From assembly GCA_964445575.1 (NCBI GenBank), contig CAYULB010000001.1:1-64000 (forward strand): a DNA stretch of 64,000 bases. Direction: 5' to 3'. The notes under the pieces were generated by a model. The model was not told where the DNA came from and searched no databases. It saw only the letters and a list, made by a program, of their open reading frames with translations. The DNA comes from WJMT01 sp964445575. GTDB taxonomy: Bacteria; Acidobacteriota; Aminicenantia; Aminicenantales; Aminicenantaceae. Made by a program: the position numbers and the translations under genes. Below are positions 33,337 through 41,184 of this stretch, in pieces (position 1 is the first letter of the stretch; each line of letters begins with the position of its first letter).

Positions 33337-34040
33337 GTTTTGGCTCCTCTTATTTCCTCTTTTTCAATCATTCCGTCTTTTATGTAGACGACTCTTAGGG
33401 CATGTCTGGCAATGTTGGGGTCATGAGTTACCATTATAACGGTATTCCCTTGGGAATGAATTTTATTAAACAGCTTTAAAATTTCTTCTCCGGTTTTTGA
33501 ATCCAGATTTCCTGTAGGTTCATCTGCCAAAAGGATGGAAGGCTCATTGGAAAGAGCCCGCGCAATGGCTACTCTTTGTCTTTCTCCTCCAGACAGCTCA
33601 GAAGGGCGGTGGTCTTTTCGGTGGAAGATTTCTACCATTTTTAAAGCTCTTTCTGCTTTTTCTTTTCTTGATTTTTTGTTTTCACCTTTGTAAATCAGCG
33701 GAAGCTCCACATTATGGAAAGCTGTGGCTCTGGGTAAAAGGTTGAATACTTGAAAGACAAAACCGATTTCCTGATTCCTGATGAAGGCGAGTTCATTGTC
33801 ATCCAGTGAGCTGACGAGTTTGTTTTTTAGGTAATATTTTCCTTTGGAAGGAGTATCAAGGCAGCCTAAGATGTTCATGATGGTTGATTTTCCTGAACCC
33901 GAAGGACCCATGATAGCTAAGAATTCATTTTTATTCACGGTGAAAGTGACGCCACAAAGAGCTTTGACTTCTTGTTTGCCCAGCTTATAGATCTTCCATA
34001 AGTTTTCAGCTGAAATGATGATGTTGTTTTGATTCATCAA
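33333..34040 (-). CDS. ABC transporter ATP-binding protein (MacB/LolD type)
   Basis: The 235-aa ATPase has Walker A GPSGSGKST, Q-loop FVFQVFNLLPRATAFHNVELP, signature LSGGERQRVAIARAL, Walker B ILLADEPTGNLD and the H-loop TH. The sequence type is that of LolD/MacB/FtsE ATPases, which pair with FtsX-like permeases. It overlaps the adaptor gene by ATGA upstream and the YIP1 gene by ATGA downstream. The permease partner is not encoded next to it. Confidence 0.93.
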   Translation of the reverse strand: MMNQNNIIISAENLWKIYKLGKQEVKALCGVTFTVNKNEFLAIMGPSGSGKSTIMNILGCLDTPSKGKYYLKNKLVSSLDDNELAFIRNQEIGFVFQVFNLLPRATAFHNVELPLIYKGENKKSRKEKAERALKMVEIFHRKDHRPSELSGGERQRVAIARALSNEPSILLADEPTGNLDSKTGEEILKLFNKIHSQGNTVIMVTHDPNIARHALRVVYIKDGMIEKEEIRGAKT

Positions 34041-35263
34041 TAAGTTTCTTTTTTTTCTTCTTTTTTGACCAGCACGTCGTCCTTGAGCTGACGCAGAGCA
34101 CTGTATGGCCCTACGGCGATAATTTCGCCTTCTTGGAGTCCTGAAATGATTTCAATTTTTAGTTCACCCATTATTCCTTTCTCGACCGGACGGAACCTTG
34201 CCCTATCCTCTTTGATCACATACACTCCCTCTTCCTGTCTCGTTTCAGTGATGCTTGATATTTCATCTGATTCTTTCAGCACCAATGCTGAAATCGGGAC
34301 TGTGAGGACATCAGATTTCTCTGCCGTGATGATGTCGGCAGTGGCTGAGAGCCCGGGCTTCAGGTTTTCGGGAGGATTTTCCAGGGTAATAACAACTTTA
34401 AAATCTTTTGATTCCTGAGTTCCTGACCTAGACTGAATGGCAGAACTTCCCACCTCTGTCACATGTCCTTTAATGATTCTGTCAGGGAATGCATCCACCC
34501 GGACTTCTGAATATTGCCCCAGTTTGACTCCCACCACATCGGTTTCATCCACTTCCACATCGACTTCCATGACAGAGAGGTCAGCGATGGTCATCAGTAC
34601 TGTCCCTGGATTGTTCATGGTACCAACGAGAGCTATTTCTCCTTCTTCCACGTTCAAACTGGTAATGATTCCTTCTATGGGAGAGTTATAAACAGTTTTT
34701 TCCAGATTATCCAAGGTGCTTTTGAGAGAAGCTTGGGCTTGTTTGATTTGGTATTCAATAGACTCAAGACTGGCTTTTGATATTTCGTACTGGGTCTGAG
34801 CTGATTCAAGCTCTTCCCTGGAAATCAAGTTTTTCTCAAACAAGCTCTTTTTCCTCTCGAACACTCTTTGGTCGCTTTTCAGCTTCGCCTCTGCCTTTAT
34901 TTTTTCAGCCTGCAAAGAACTTATATAAGCTCTGTCTCTTTCCGCACTTGCTTCATATTGAGTTGAATCAAGTTTAAGTAAAAAGTCACCCTTTTTGGCC
35001 TTCTGACCTTCTACGACTCCGATTTTTACGATTCTGCCAGCTATGTGGGCGCTGATGTTTACGTTTTTCTTTGGTTTGACTTCTCCAGAAGCAGAGATCT
35101 TGGAAGTAAGATTTTCTTTTTTGACTTTCTCTACGGTCACTGTTATGCTCTTTTCTCTTTGAGCGCGCAGGTTGATAAATATAATTAAGGCTATGAGTCC
35201 GATAACTCCACTGATAATGATAAGTTTTTTCTTGGTTTTTTTGGTTTTATTTTTTTCGTTCAT
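34037..35263 (-). CDS. Efflux RND/MacA-type periplasmic adaptor subunit
   Basis: The 408-aa membrane-fusion protein has an N-terminal TM (about 14-32), a lipoyl half-motif (ISAHIAGRIVKIGVVEGQKAKKGD), a long coiled-coil hairpin with many K, E and Q (about 105-190), the second lipoyl half (YNSPIEGIITSLNVEEGE) and beta-barrel domains. It bridges an inner-membrane exporter to an outer-membrane channel. ATG 35263 is preferred because it directly precedes the basic TM anchor; an in-frame start at 35389 would run into the MITE-derived sequence. The cognate permease and TolC-like channel are not in the window. Confidence 0.88.
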   Translation of the reverse strand: MNEKNKTKKTKKKLIIISGVIGLIALIIFINLRAQREKSITVTVEKVKKENLTSKISASGEVKPKKNVNISAHIAGRIVKIGVVEGQKAKKGDFLLKLDSTQYEASAERDRAYISSLQAEKIKAEAKLKSDQRVFERKKSLFEKNLISREELESAQTQYEISKASLESIEYQIKQAQASLKSTLDNLEKTVYNSPIEGIITSLNVEEGEIALVGTMNNPGTVLMTIADLSVMEVDVEVDETDVVGVKLGQYSEVRVDAFPDRIIKGHVTEVGSSAIQSRSGTQESKDFKVVITLENPPENLKPGLSATADIITAEKSDVLTVPISALVLKESDEISSITETRQEEGVYVIKEDRARFRPVEKGIMGELKIEIISGLQEGEIIAVGPYSALRQLKDDVLVKKEEKKETY

Positions 35264-35375
35264 CGAGTGTCTCTCTCGGGCATTTTTATCATAGTACAGT
35301 ACGGATTTTTTAGCAAAGAGTTTTATGCGGGCTTGAACTGCGGTGAATGAAGAAGGGTGAGGGGAAATGTTTTTG

Positions 35376-35444
35376 AAAAAATCTTGCATATCACAGAAGT
35401 GATAAAGATAATAAGAACATCGCTGTTTTTTTGAATCAAACAGG
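35376..35444 (+). repeat. Right half of a MITE-family element abutting suhB
   Basis: The sequence GAAAAAATCTTGCATATC ... AACATCGCTGTTTTTTTGAAT ending in CAGG at 35441-35444 aligns with the right half of the elements at 38634, 42270 and 62269. The left half is missing. The terminal CAGG touches the ATG of suhB at 35445. Confidence 0.65.
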
Positions 35445-36242
35445 ATGATTAATCCAATGGATTTAGATAAATATTTAGAAACCGCGGAGCAGGCGGCAAA
35501 AAAAGCTGGCTTAATGCTTATTCAGAATATCCGGTCAGACAGAGAGATATCCTATAAGGGAAAAGTGGATCTGGTAACAAATTTTGATAAACAATCTCAG
35601 GATATCGTTTATCATACCCTGCTGAGTGAGTTTCCTGACCATGACATAATAGCTGAAGAAGGTCTTAAAGAAGAGAAGGGTTCGGATTTCAAGTGGGTTA
35701 TAGACCCAATAGACGGGACCACGAACTTTGCTCATAAATTTCCTGTATTCTGTATTTCTATTGCTCTTGAAAAAAGAGGAGAGGTTTTGACGGGAACTGT
35801 GTTTGATCCCACCCGCAATGAGTTGTTTGAAGCCAAAAAAGGAGAAGGGGCATATCTCAATAAGAGAGAGATAACGGTTTCCGATGTTCAAGAACTGGAT
35901 AAGAGCCTTCTTGCGACTGGCTTTCCTTATGACATCAGAGAGAGTGAGTGGAATAACTTGGATCATTTTTCTCATTTTGCTGTGAGTTGCCAAGCCATCC
36001 GCCGGTGTGGTTCAGCAGCCCTTGACCTCTGCTATGTGGCCTGCGGTCGGGTGGACGGATTCTGGGAGCTTAAGCTGTCTCCATGGGATACTGCAGCAGG
36101 CGCTTTAATAGTGCAGGAGGCAAAAGGGTGTGTGACGGATTTCCATAATAAAAGATTCAATCCCCGCTATAAACAAGTATTAGCAACAAATGGAAAAATT
36201 CATGGACAGATGCTGGAAGTTTTAAAGCTTGGGAAAATATGA
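35445..36242 (+). CDS. suhB: Inositol monophosphatase family protein (SuhB type)
   Basis: This is a 265-aa Mg2+-dependent sugar phosphatase. The metal site is complete: EEG near residue 72, DPIDGTTNFAH near 88-98 and SPWDTAAGALI near 212-222. It may act on inositol-1-phosphate, a related polyol phosphate or fructose-1,6-bisphosphate. The first ATG directly follows a repeat end; an in-frame ATG four codons on (PMDLDKYL) is an alternative. It overlaps the next gene by ATGA. Confidence 0.92.
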   Translation: MINPMDLDKYLETAEQAAKKAGLMLIQNIRSDREISYKGKVDLVTNFDKQSQDIVYHTLLSEFPDHDIIAEEGLKEEKGSDFKWVIDPIDGTTNFAHKFPVFCISIALEKRGEVLTGTVFDPTRNELFEAKKGEGAYLNKREITVSDVQELDKSLLATGFPYDIRESEWNNLDHFSHFAVSCQAIRRCGSAALDLCYVACGRVDGFWELKLSPWDTAAGALIVQEAKGCVTDFHNKRFNPRYKQVLATNGKIHGQMLEVLKLGKI

Positions 36243-36760
36243 TTAAACGAAAATCTCTTTTTTCATTTTTATTCACTCTGCTGAGCTGTGCCTCGGGTGT
36301 GTTGTTTCTGCTGGGGCAGGATAGGGAGCGGCCTCGGTTGGAAGAAAACAAGATCTACCGGATAGAAGTTCCGGCCGACCGCCATTGGGTGAGCACAGGC
36401 CTTGATGTTGAAAAACGAGAAAGAATTTTTTTCAGTGCCGAAGGAACTGTTTCTCTTCAAAAAGGAAATCCCAGAGCCTACTGTGATCCCGATGGATACA
36501 ACCTGAAGACCATGCAGCAGCCCATCACAGATAAAAACATCGGAGCATTGATTGGAAGGATTGTTTTGCTAATATCCATCGAAGAAGATGAAGAAACAGG
36601 GGAAGAAATCAGGAATGAGATTATAAAAGAATTCTTTATAGGAAGTAAAAACGAGGTTGAAATGCCTTTGGGAGGGGAGCTTCAGTTAGGTATCAATGAG
36701 CTTGTGGTTGAAGATAATGAAGGGGCATTCACTGTCAATATGCATTTGAGTGGTGAGTGA
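36239..36760 (+). CDS. Secreted LecA/PA-IL-like beta-sandwich protein
   Basis: The 173-aa product has a signal peptide (MIKRKSLF, hydrophobic core, cleavage near LLG-QD). The rest follows the LecA/PA-IL-like domain pattern: IYRIEVPADRHWVSTGLDVEKRE, a CDPDGYN loop, IGALIGRIV, IGSKNEVEMPLGGELQLGINE and a final AFTVNMHL. The pseudomonad lectin binds galactose through Ca2+; whether the binding residues are kept here is unclear. Translation is coupled to suhB by ATGA. It is convergent with accC 13 bp away. Confidence 0.72.
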   Translation: MIKRKSLFSFLFTLLSCASGVLFLLGQDRERPRLEENKIYRIEVPADRHWVSTGLDVEKRERIFFSAEGTVSLQKGNPRAYCDPDGYNLKTMQQPITDKNIGALIGRIVLLISIEEDEETGEEIRNEIIKEFFIGSKNEVEMPLGGELQLGINELVVEDNEGAFTVNMHLSGE

Positions 36761-36773
36761 AATGAAAAGATTC

Positions 36774-38111
36774 TTATTTGGTTATGAGTTCTTCTAAAAA
36801 TTGAGTGTTGTAGCGGCCTTTCAAAAAGTCTGAATTGGATAGAATGTTTAGATGAAGGGGGATATTCGTTTTGACTCCTACCAGGGCAGTCATTTCCAGA
36901 GCTATCTGCATCTTTTTGATCGCTTCTTCTCTTGTAGGGGCATGTGAAATAATTTTGGCAATTAAAGAGTCATAGTAGGGGGGGATATTCCATCCCTGAT
37001 AAGCCGCAGAGTCAATACGAATTCCTTGACCTCCAGGAAAAACAAGAAATTCGATCTTTCCAGGGGAAGGAGCAAATGAGACCGGATCTTCAGCGTTGAT
37101 CCGGCATTCAATGCTGTGGCCTATAGGCTCTATGTCACGAGTGATGGTAAGCTTTTCTCCAGCTGAGATTTTGATTTGTTCTTTTATCAGGTCGATTCCA
37201 TATGTCATCTCAGTTATAGGGTGTTCTACTTGGACCCTGGTGTTTGCTTCCATAAAATAAAAATTCTTCCTGCTGTCCACAAGAAATTCGAAGGTCCCTA
37301 AACTTTGGTAGTCTAAGTGTTCTGAAGCTGATTCTACAGATTTAATCATTTTTTTGCGCAGCTTTTCATCAATAAAGGGGGAAAGAGTTTCTTCCAGAAC
37401 TTTTTGGTGTTTTCTCTGCAAAGAGCATTCTCTTTCGCCGAAAGCCATGACATGACCCAAAGAGTCCCGAATCACCTGAATTTCTATATGCCGGGCATTT
37501 TCAAAGTATTTTTCTATGTATAGGTTTGGATTGCCAAAAGCAGAACTGGATTCATTTTGTGCGATGACAAACTGGGACTCCAGGTTGGATGGAGAACGGA
37601 CGATCCGCATTCCTTTTCCCCCTCCGCCTGCCGCGGCTTTGAGTATAATGGGAAATCCAATCTTTTTTGCTGTGGTTTTAGCTGAGTTAAAATCTTTGAC
37701 AATTCCCTCAGATCCAGGGAGAACAGGGAGTTTTGCCTTTTTCATTTCCTGGCGAGCCCTATTTTTATCTCCCATGATTCTCATAGTGGAAGCAGAGGGC
37801 CCGATAAAGGTTATTCCTTCCTGTTGACAGATTTCAGGAAAACGAGGATTTTCAGCTAAAAATCCGTACCCGGGATGGATGGCTTCCGCTTTTGTGATGG
37901 CAGCTGCGCTTATTATATTGGGGATATTGAGATAACTCTCGCTTGCTTTTTCGGGTCCTATGCATACTTTTTCATCCGCAAGAGAGGTGTGAAGGGACTC
38001 CCTGTCAGCTTCTGAAAACACAGCAACTGTTTTGATGCCGAGTTCTTTAGCAGCCCGCATCACCCGGAGGGCAATCTCTCCCCGATTCGCAATCAGAATT
38101 TTTGAAAACAT
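36774..38111 (-). CDS. accC: Biotin carboxylase subunit of acetyl-CoA carboxylase
   Basis: AccC carboxylates the biotin on AccB with ATP and bicarbonate, the first step of malonyl-CoA and fatty-acid synthesis. The 445-aa ATP-grasp enzyme has ILIANRGEIALRVMRAA, AIHPGYGFLAEN, the glycine loop AAGGGGKGMR, ECSLQRKHQK, FLVDSRKNFYFMEANTRVQVEHPITE and EDP...FAPSPG. It follows accB with no gap. The carboxyltransferase genes accA/accD are not in the window. A pyruvate or propionyl-CoA carboxylase role is a less likely alternative. Confidence 0.93.
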   Translation of the reverse strand: MFSKILIANRGEIALRVMRAAKELGIKTVAVFSEADRESLHTSLADEKVCIGPEKASESYLNIPNIISAAAITKAEAIHPGYGFLAENPRFPEICQQEGITFIGPSASTMRIMGDKNRARQEMKKAKLPVLPGSEGIVKDFNSAKTTAKKIGFPIILKAAAGGGGKGMRIVRSPSNLESQFVIAQNESSSAFGNPNLYIEKYFENARHIEIQVIRDSLGHVMAFGERECSLQRKHQKVLEETLSPFIDEKLRKKMIKSVESASEHLDYQSLGTFEFLVDSRKNFYFMEANTRVQVEHPITEMTYGIDLIKEQIKISAGEKLTITRDIEPIGHSIECRINAEDPVSFAPSPGKIEFLVFPGGQGIRIDSAAYQGWNIPPYYDSLIAKIISHAPTREEAIKKMQIALEMTALVGVKTNIPLHLNILSNSDFLKGRYNTQFLEELITK

Positions 38112-38585
38112 TTATTTTGTTTTTATTGAAAATAGCTTTTGTCCATATTCCACAGGTTCTCCGTTTTCAACGAGTATATCCTCTACCTTACCTTCAATAT
38201 CAGATTCTATTTCATTCATTAATTTCATGGCTTCTATAATGCATAAAGTCTGGTTTTTTTCTATATTTTCTCCGATTTCTATAAAGGGGGGGGATGAAGG
38301 ATCAGGTGATCTGTAAAATGTACCCACCATAGGAGAGGCAATGAAGTGAAGATTGTTGTCTTCTGATTTTTCCTTTATTTTCTCTGAAGTTTCTTTTTTT
38401 TCTGGACTTTTCTCTGCCGGGACAGGTTCGGAGACAGTCTTGACTTCTCTAACCTCTGGTTTAGGGTGTTCTCTGGTTATTTTTATTTTAAAGCCTTCTA
38501 ACTCGAGTTCGAAATCAACCAGGTTCCTTTTTTCGAGCAGATCAATGAGTTTTGATATTTCCTTATAATCAATTTTTGATTTCAT
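38112..38585 (-). CDS. accB: Biotin carboxyl carrier protein
   Basis: The 157-aa carrier has an N-terminal helical part (ISKLIDLLEKRNLVDFELE), a flexible acidic and P-rich linker (about 55-90), and a C-terminal biotinyl domain. The biotinylation site is EAMKLMNEI, with MVGTFYRSP at the start of the domain. The ATG at 38585 has AGGGAG nine bases upstream; a TTG two codons earlier is less likely. It is first in the accBC pair, and a MITE copy lies about 50 bp upstream. Confidence 0.94.
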   Translation of the reverse strand: MKSKIDYKEISKLIDLLEKRNLVDFELELEGFKIKITREHPKPEVREVKTVSEPVPAEKSPEKKETSEKIKEKSEDNNLHFIASPMVGTFYRSPDPSSPPFIEIGENIEKNQTLCIIEAMKLMNEIESDIEGKVEDILVENGEPVEYGQKLFSIKTK

Positions 38586-38633
38586 ATCCAATCTCCCTTA
38601 AACCGGAGTCATTCTTTTCACACAGAAAATTAG

Positions 38634-38885
38634 CCTGGATTATTCACGAGTCGAGGTTGCTGCAGATGCGAGGCACAAGGCATGAAGGTGTGGTCCTTCA
38701 CTGCGAATGCCTTGTAACGAAGCAGATGCAGTGAGATCGGCTCGCCGCAATGGTAAAAAAATGGCGATTAAAATTAGAATATAAATAAGAAAAAAGTTCA
38801 AGACATTGTTCTTGAAAATATCTTGGATATTGCTGAAAATGAATTAATAATGATATCATCGCCGTTTTTTTATGAACAATTCAGA
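38634..38885 (+). mobile_element. MITE-like element, copy A (TSD TTAG)
   Basis: This 252-bp element starts CCTGGATTATTCACGAG and ends TTTATGAACAATTCAGA, giving imperfect terminal inverted repeats. TTAG is duplicated at 38630-38633 and 38886-38889. Inside are a hairpin (AAGGCAT 38677-38683 with ATGCCTT 38707-38713, plus GAAGG/CCTTC) and a long second stem (38755-38768 with 38858-38871). No ORF of useful length is present, so it is non-autonomous. It fills most of the 467-bp gap between accB and ffh. The first half is nearly identical to copy B. Confidence 0.85.
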
Positions 38886-38995
38886 TTAGTATTAAATTAA
38901 TGGGAATGAAGGTAAATGTCAAGGAGAAGGAAGCTTTTACTCTTTTTGACTTTTTACTTATCAGAGAAGGGTGACAGGGACTTTAAAGCCCTGGG

Positions 38996-39023
38996 TTGGA
39001 ACTTTGAGATGTTATGTTATAAT
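38996..39023 (+). promoter_or_regulatory. Promoter of ffh
   Basis: TTGGAA (38996-39001) and a perfect TATAAT (39018-39023) with a 16-bp spacer; TGT directly before the -10 box makes it an extended -10. The leader of about 28 nt ends with GAGG before the ATG. Confidence 0.7.
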
Positions 39024-39058
39024 AAAAAACCAGCATTTTAAAAAAATGAGGACATAGA

Positions 39059-40390
39059 ATGTTAGAACAATTATCTGAAAGACTTCAAAATGTAATGAGA
39101 TTCCTTCGAGGAGAGGGGAAAATTACAGAAAAGAATATGCACGAGGCTCTGAAAATGATGAGGATGGCCTTTCTCGAAGCGGATGTCAACTACAAGGTGG
39201 TTAAGGATTTTGAGATTCGAGTGAAGAAGAAATCCCTTGATGGAAAGGTATTGGCAAGTCTTACGCCAGCGCAGCATGTCATAAAAATCGTCAAGGATGA
39301 ATTAACGGTGATGCTGGGAGAAAAAGAGCAGGAAATCAAATATTCGGATACTCCTCCCTCAATATTTATGCTGGTCGGTCTTCAAGGCACAGGAAAGACA
39401 ACCACTTGTGGAAAACTGGCGAAAAGAGAGAGGGAGCTAAAAAATAATCCCCTGCTGGTTTCTTTTGATTTAAAAAGGCCTGCGGCTCAGGAACAGCTAA
39501 AGACCATTGCCCGTTCGATCCATGTCGATTTTTATGAATTCTCCAAAAAACAAATGGACTCTCCTCAGAAAGCGCTGGAAGGTGTGGTAGAGTATGCCAA
39601 ACAGCACAACCACAGCTCTCTTATTGTGGACACGGCTGGAAGACTGCACATCGATGATGAGCTTATGGGAGAATTGAAGTTGGTGAAGCAGACTCTTAAT
39701 CCGGATGAAGTGATTTATATCGGCGATTCTATGACAGGACAGGATGCAGTGAAAAGCGCTTCTGTTTTTGAAGAAAAGATTGGACTGTCTTCGATTATTT
39801 TAACCAAACTTGACGGAGATGCTCGAGGGGGTGCTGCTCTGTCCACTGCAGCAGTTACTGGGAAGCCCATAAAGTTTATTGGGGTGGGAGAAAAATTTGA
39901 TAAGCTGGAAGTATTTTATCCGGACAGAATGGCATCCCGGATCATTGGGATGGGAGACATGTTGAGCCTTATTGAAAAAGCAGAAAAAGAAACAGATATC
40001 AAACAAGCAGAGGAACTGGCAAAAAGGTTGAGGAGAGATGAGTTTACACTTGAGGATTTCAAAAAGCAGATAGAGCAGGTTAAAAAAATGGGTTCCTTAT
40101 CTCAGATTTTAAAGGGACTTCCATCTGGAGGTGTTTTTAAAAATATCAATAAGATCAATATTGATGATAAAAAGGTGAAGTATTTTGAAGCCATTATTAA
40201 TTCCATGACTCCTGAGGAAAGAAACAATCCAAAAATAATAGGCGGAAGCCGAAGAGTGCGTATTGCGAGAGGGAGTGGAAGACCTGTTTCTGAAGTAAAC
40301 CAGCTCCTCAAACAGTTTTTTGATATGAAAAAGATTATGAAACAGCCTGACTTTAAGAAAATGATGTCCTCGTTCCCCTTATCTCATTAA
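39059..40390 (+). CDS. ffh: Signal recognition particle protein Ffh
   Basis: Ffh binds signal sequences and 4.5S RNA and docks to FtsY to target membrane proteins. The 443-aa protein has the N domain, the G domain with GLQGTGKTTTCGKLA, the DTAGR motif and TKLDGDARGGAALS, and a methionine-containing M domain (about 325-435, with IIGGSRRVRIARGSG for RNA binding). The C-terminal tail after the RNA-binding motif is short and lacks the usual Met/Gly-rich extension. It heads the ribosomal-protein region, the typical ffh-rpsP order. Confidence 0.97.
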   Translation: MLEQLSERLQNVMRFLRGEGKITEKNMHEALKMMRMAFLEADVNYKVVKDFEIRVKKKSLDGKVLASLTPAQHVIKIVKDELTVMLGEKEQEIKYSDTPPSIFMLVGLQGTGKTTTCGKLAKRERELKNNPLLVSFDLKRPAAQEQLKTIARSIHVDFYEFSKKQMDSPQKALEGVVEYAKQHNHSSLIVDTAGRLHIDDELMGELKLVKQTLNPDEVIYIGDSMTGQDAVKSASVFEEKIGLSSIILTKLDGDARGGAALSTAAVTGKPIKFIGVGEKFDKLEVFYPDRMASRIIGMGDMLSLIEKAEKETDIKQAEELAKRLRRDEFTLEDFKKQIEQVKKMGSLSQILKGLPSGGVFKNINKINIDDKKVKYFEAIINSMTPEERNNPKIIGGSRRVRIARGSGRPVSEVNQLLKQFFDMKKIMKQPDFKKMMSSFPLSH

Positions 40391-40396
40391 AACAAG

Positions 40397-40425
40397 TTGA
40401 CTTATGTTTAAAATTTAGATATCAT
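40397..40425 (+). promoter_or_regulatory. Promoter of the rpsP operon
   Basis: TTGACT (40397-40402) and TATCAT (40420-40425) with a 17-bp spacer. The predicted leader is about 31 nt before rpsP. Confidence 0.65.
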
Positions 40426-40462
40426 CACAAAACACAATAAAAGATGGAGTTAAGTGGTTTAA

Positions 40463-40726
40463 ATGCTTGCAATCAGATTAAGAAGACACGGCGCAAAGAA
40501 GAGACCTTTTTATCGAATAGTCGTGATGGATTCGAGAAAACCGCGTGAAAGCAAAGCCAAGGAGACCATAGGATATTATAATCCTTTACAAAGCCCTCCT
40601 GAAATCAATATTGATATAGAAAGAGCCCGATATTGGATAAGTAAGGGAGCTCAAGCTTCTAATACAGTACAGTCTCTTTTACATAAAGTTTCTAACTCAG
40701 AGAAACAATCAGATAAACAAGCTTAA
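40463..40726 (+). CDS. rpsP: 30S ribosomal protein bS16
   Basis: The 87-aa protein of the small subunit begins with the classic MLAIRLRRHGAKKRPFYRIVVMDSR and contains RESKAKETIGYYNPL and RARYWISKGAQ. The length is usual. It is first in rpsP-khpA-(rimM relic)-trmD-rplS, and khpA follows after 11 bp. Confidence 0.97.
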   Translation: MLAIRLRRHGAKKRPFYRIVVMDSRKPRESKAKETIGYYNPLQSPPEINIDIERARYWISKGAQASNTVQSLLHKVSNSEKQSDKQA

Positions 40727-40737
40727 AGGAGGTCACA

Positions 40738-40971
40738 GTGCAAGAACTAGTTGAAATGATAGCTAAATCATTGGTGGACAATCCGGAGAAAGTGGTAGTC
40801 TCTCAATTAGAAGGAGAACAGACCACAATCCTAGAACTCAAAGTTGCTCCGGAGGATTTAGGTAAAGTCATTGGCAAACAGGGAAGAACTGCTCGAGCGA
40901 TCAGAGTTATACTCGGTGCAGCTGGGATGAAGCTGAAAAGAAGATTCAACCTTGAAATCATTGAAAAGTAA
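40738..40971 (+). CDS. khpA: KH-domain RNA-binding protein KhpA
   Basis: The 77-aa KH protein has the core GKVIGKQGRTARAIRVIL, with the GxxG loop (GKQG) in place. In Gram-positive bacteria KhpA pairs with KhpB/EloR to bind RNA; in this operon position it is very widely conserved. It starts at GTG with a strong AAAGGAGGT eight bases upstream. The frame ends where rimM would normally begin. Confidence 0.94.
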   Translation: MQELVEMIAKSLVDNPEKVVVSQLEGEQTTILELKVAPEDLGKVIGKQGRTARAIRVILGAAGMKLKRRFNLEIIEK

Positions 40972-41040
40972 AGAATGAGTTAGCGAGTGAAAAGCAGTCA
41001 GAATTCCAAGGAGGCAAGGCAGACTTAGAGAGAGAAAAAA

Positions 41041-41177
41041 GTTCACCAGGCTGAAAAAGTCTTAACAGTTGTTCTAAGAAGAAAGAGTGCAGGGGGGAAG
41101 CACTTCTGCAAGGATACAGAGAATTGACTTCTACATAAAGAACGATAACCTTAATGATTCCTCCAGAAGGGCTTTGA
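41041..41177 (+). pseudogene. rimM: RimM relic (C-terminal fragment with frameshift and stop)
   Basis: The gap between khpA and trmD is only 213 bp, too short for rimM (about 170 codons). One frame reads EKVLTVVLRRKSAG (41053-41094), like the 'dVLvVrr' strand of the RimM PRC-barrel domain. The next frame reads GEALLQGYRELTST, a stop, then RTITLMIPPEGL and a stop at 41175, matching the RimM ending 'E-LlP...dl..rxIxixPPEGLL'. One frameshift and one internal stop separate the pieces. This assignment rests on pattern and gene order. Confidence 0.6.
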
Positions 41178-41184
41178 GAGTTGG

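Noticed and set aside
35261..35389. N-terminal extension of the adaptor protein up to 35389
   Set aside because: The 42 extra residues are not adaptor-like, overlap repeat-derived sequence and precede the TM anchor; the internal ATG at 35263 fits the family.
38634..38885. Repeat copies considered as CRISPR or as a rho-independent terminator
   Set aside because: There are no regularly spaced short repeats, the copies are kilobases apart, and the inverted ends with 4-bp duplications fit transposition better.
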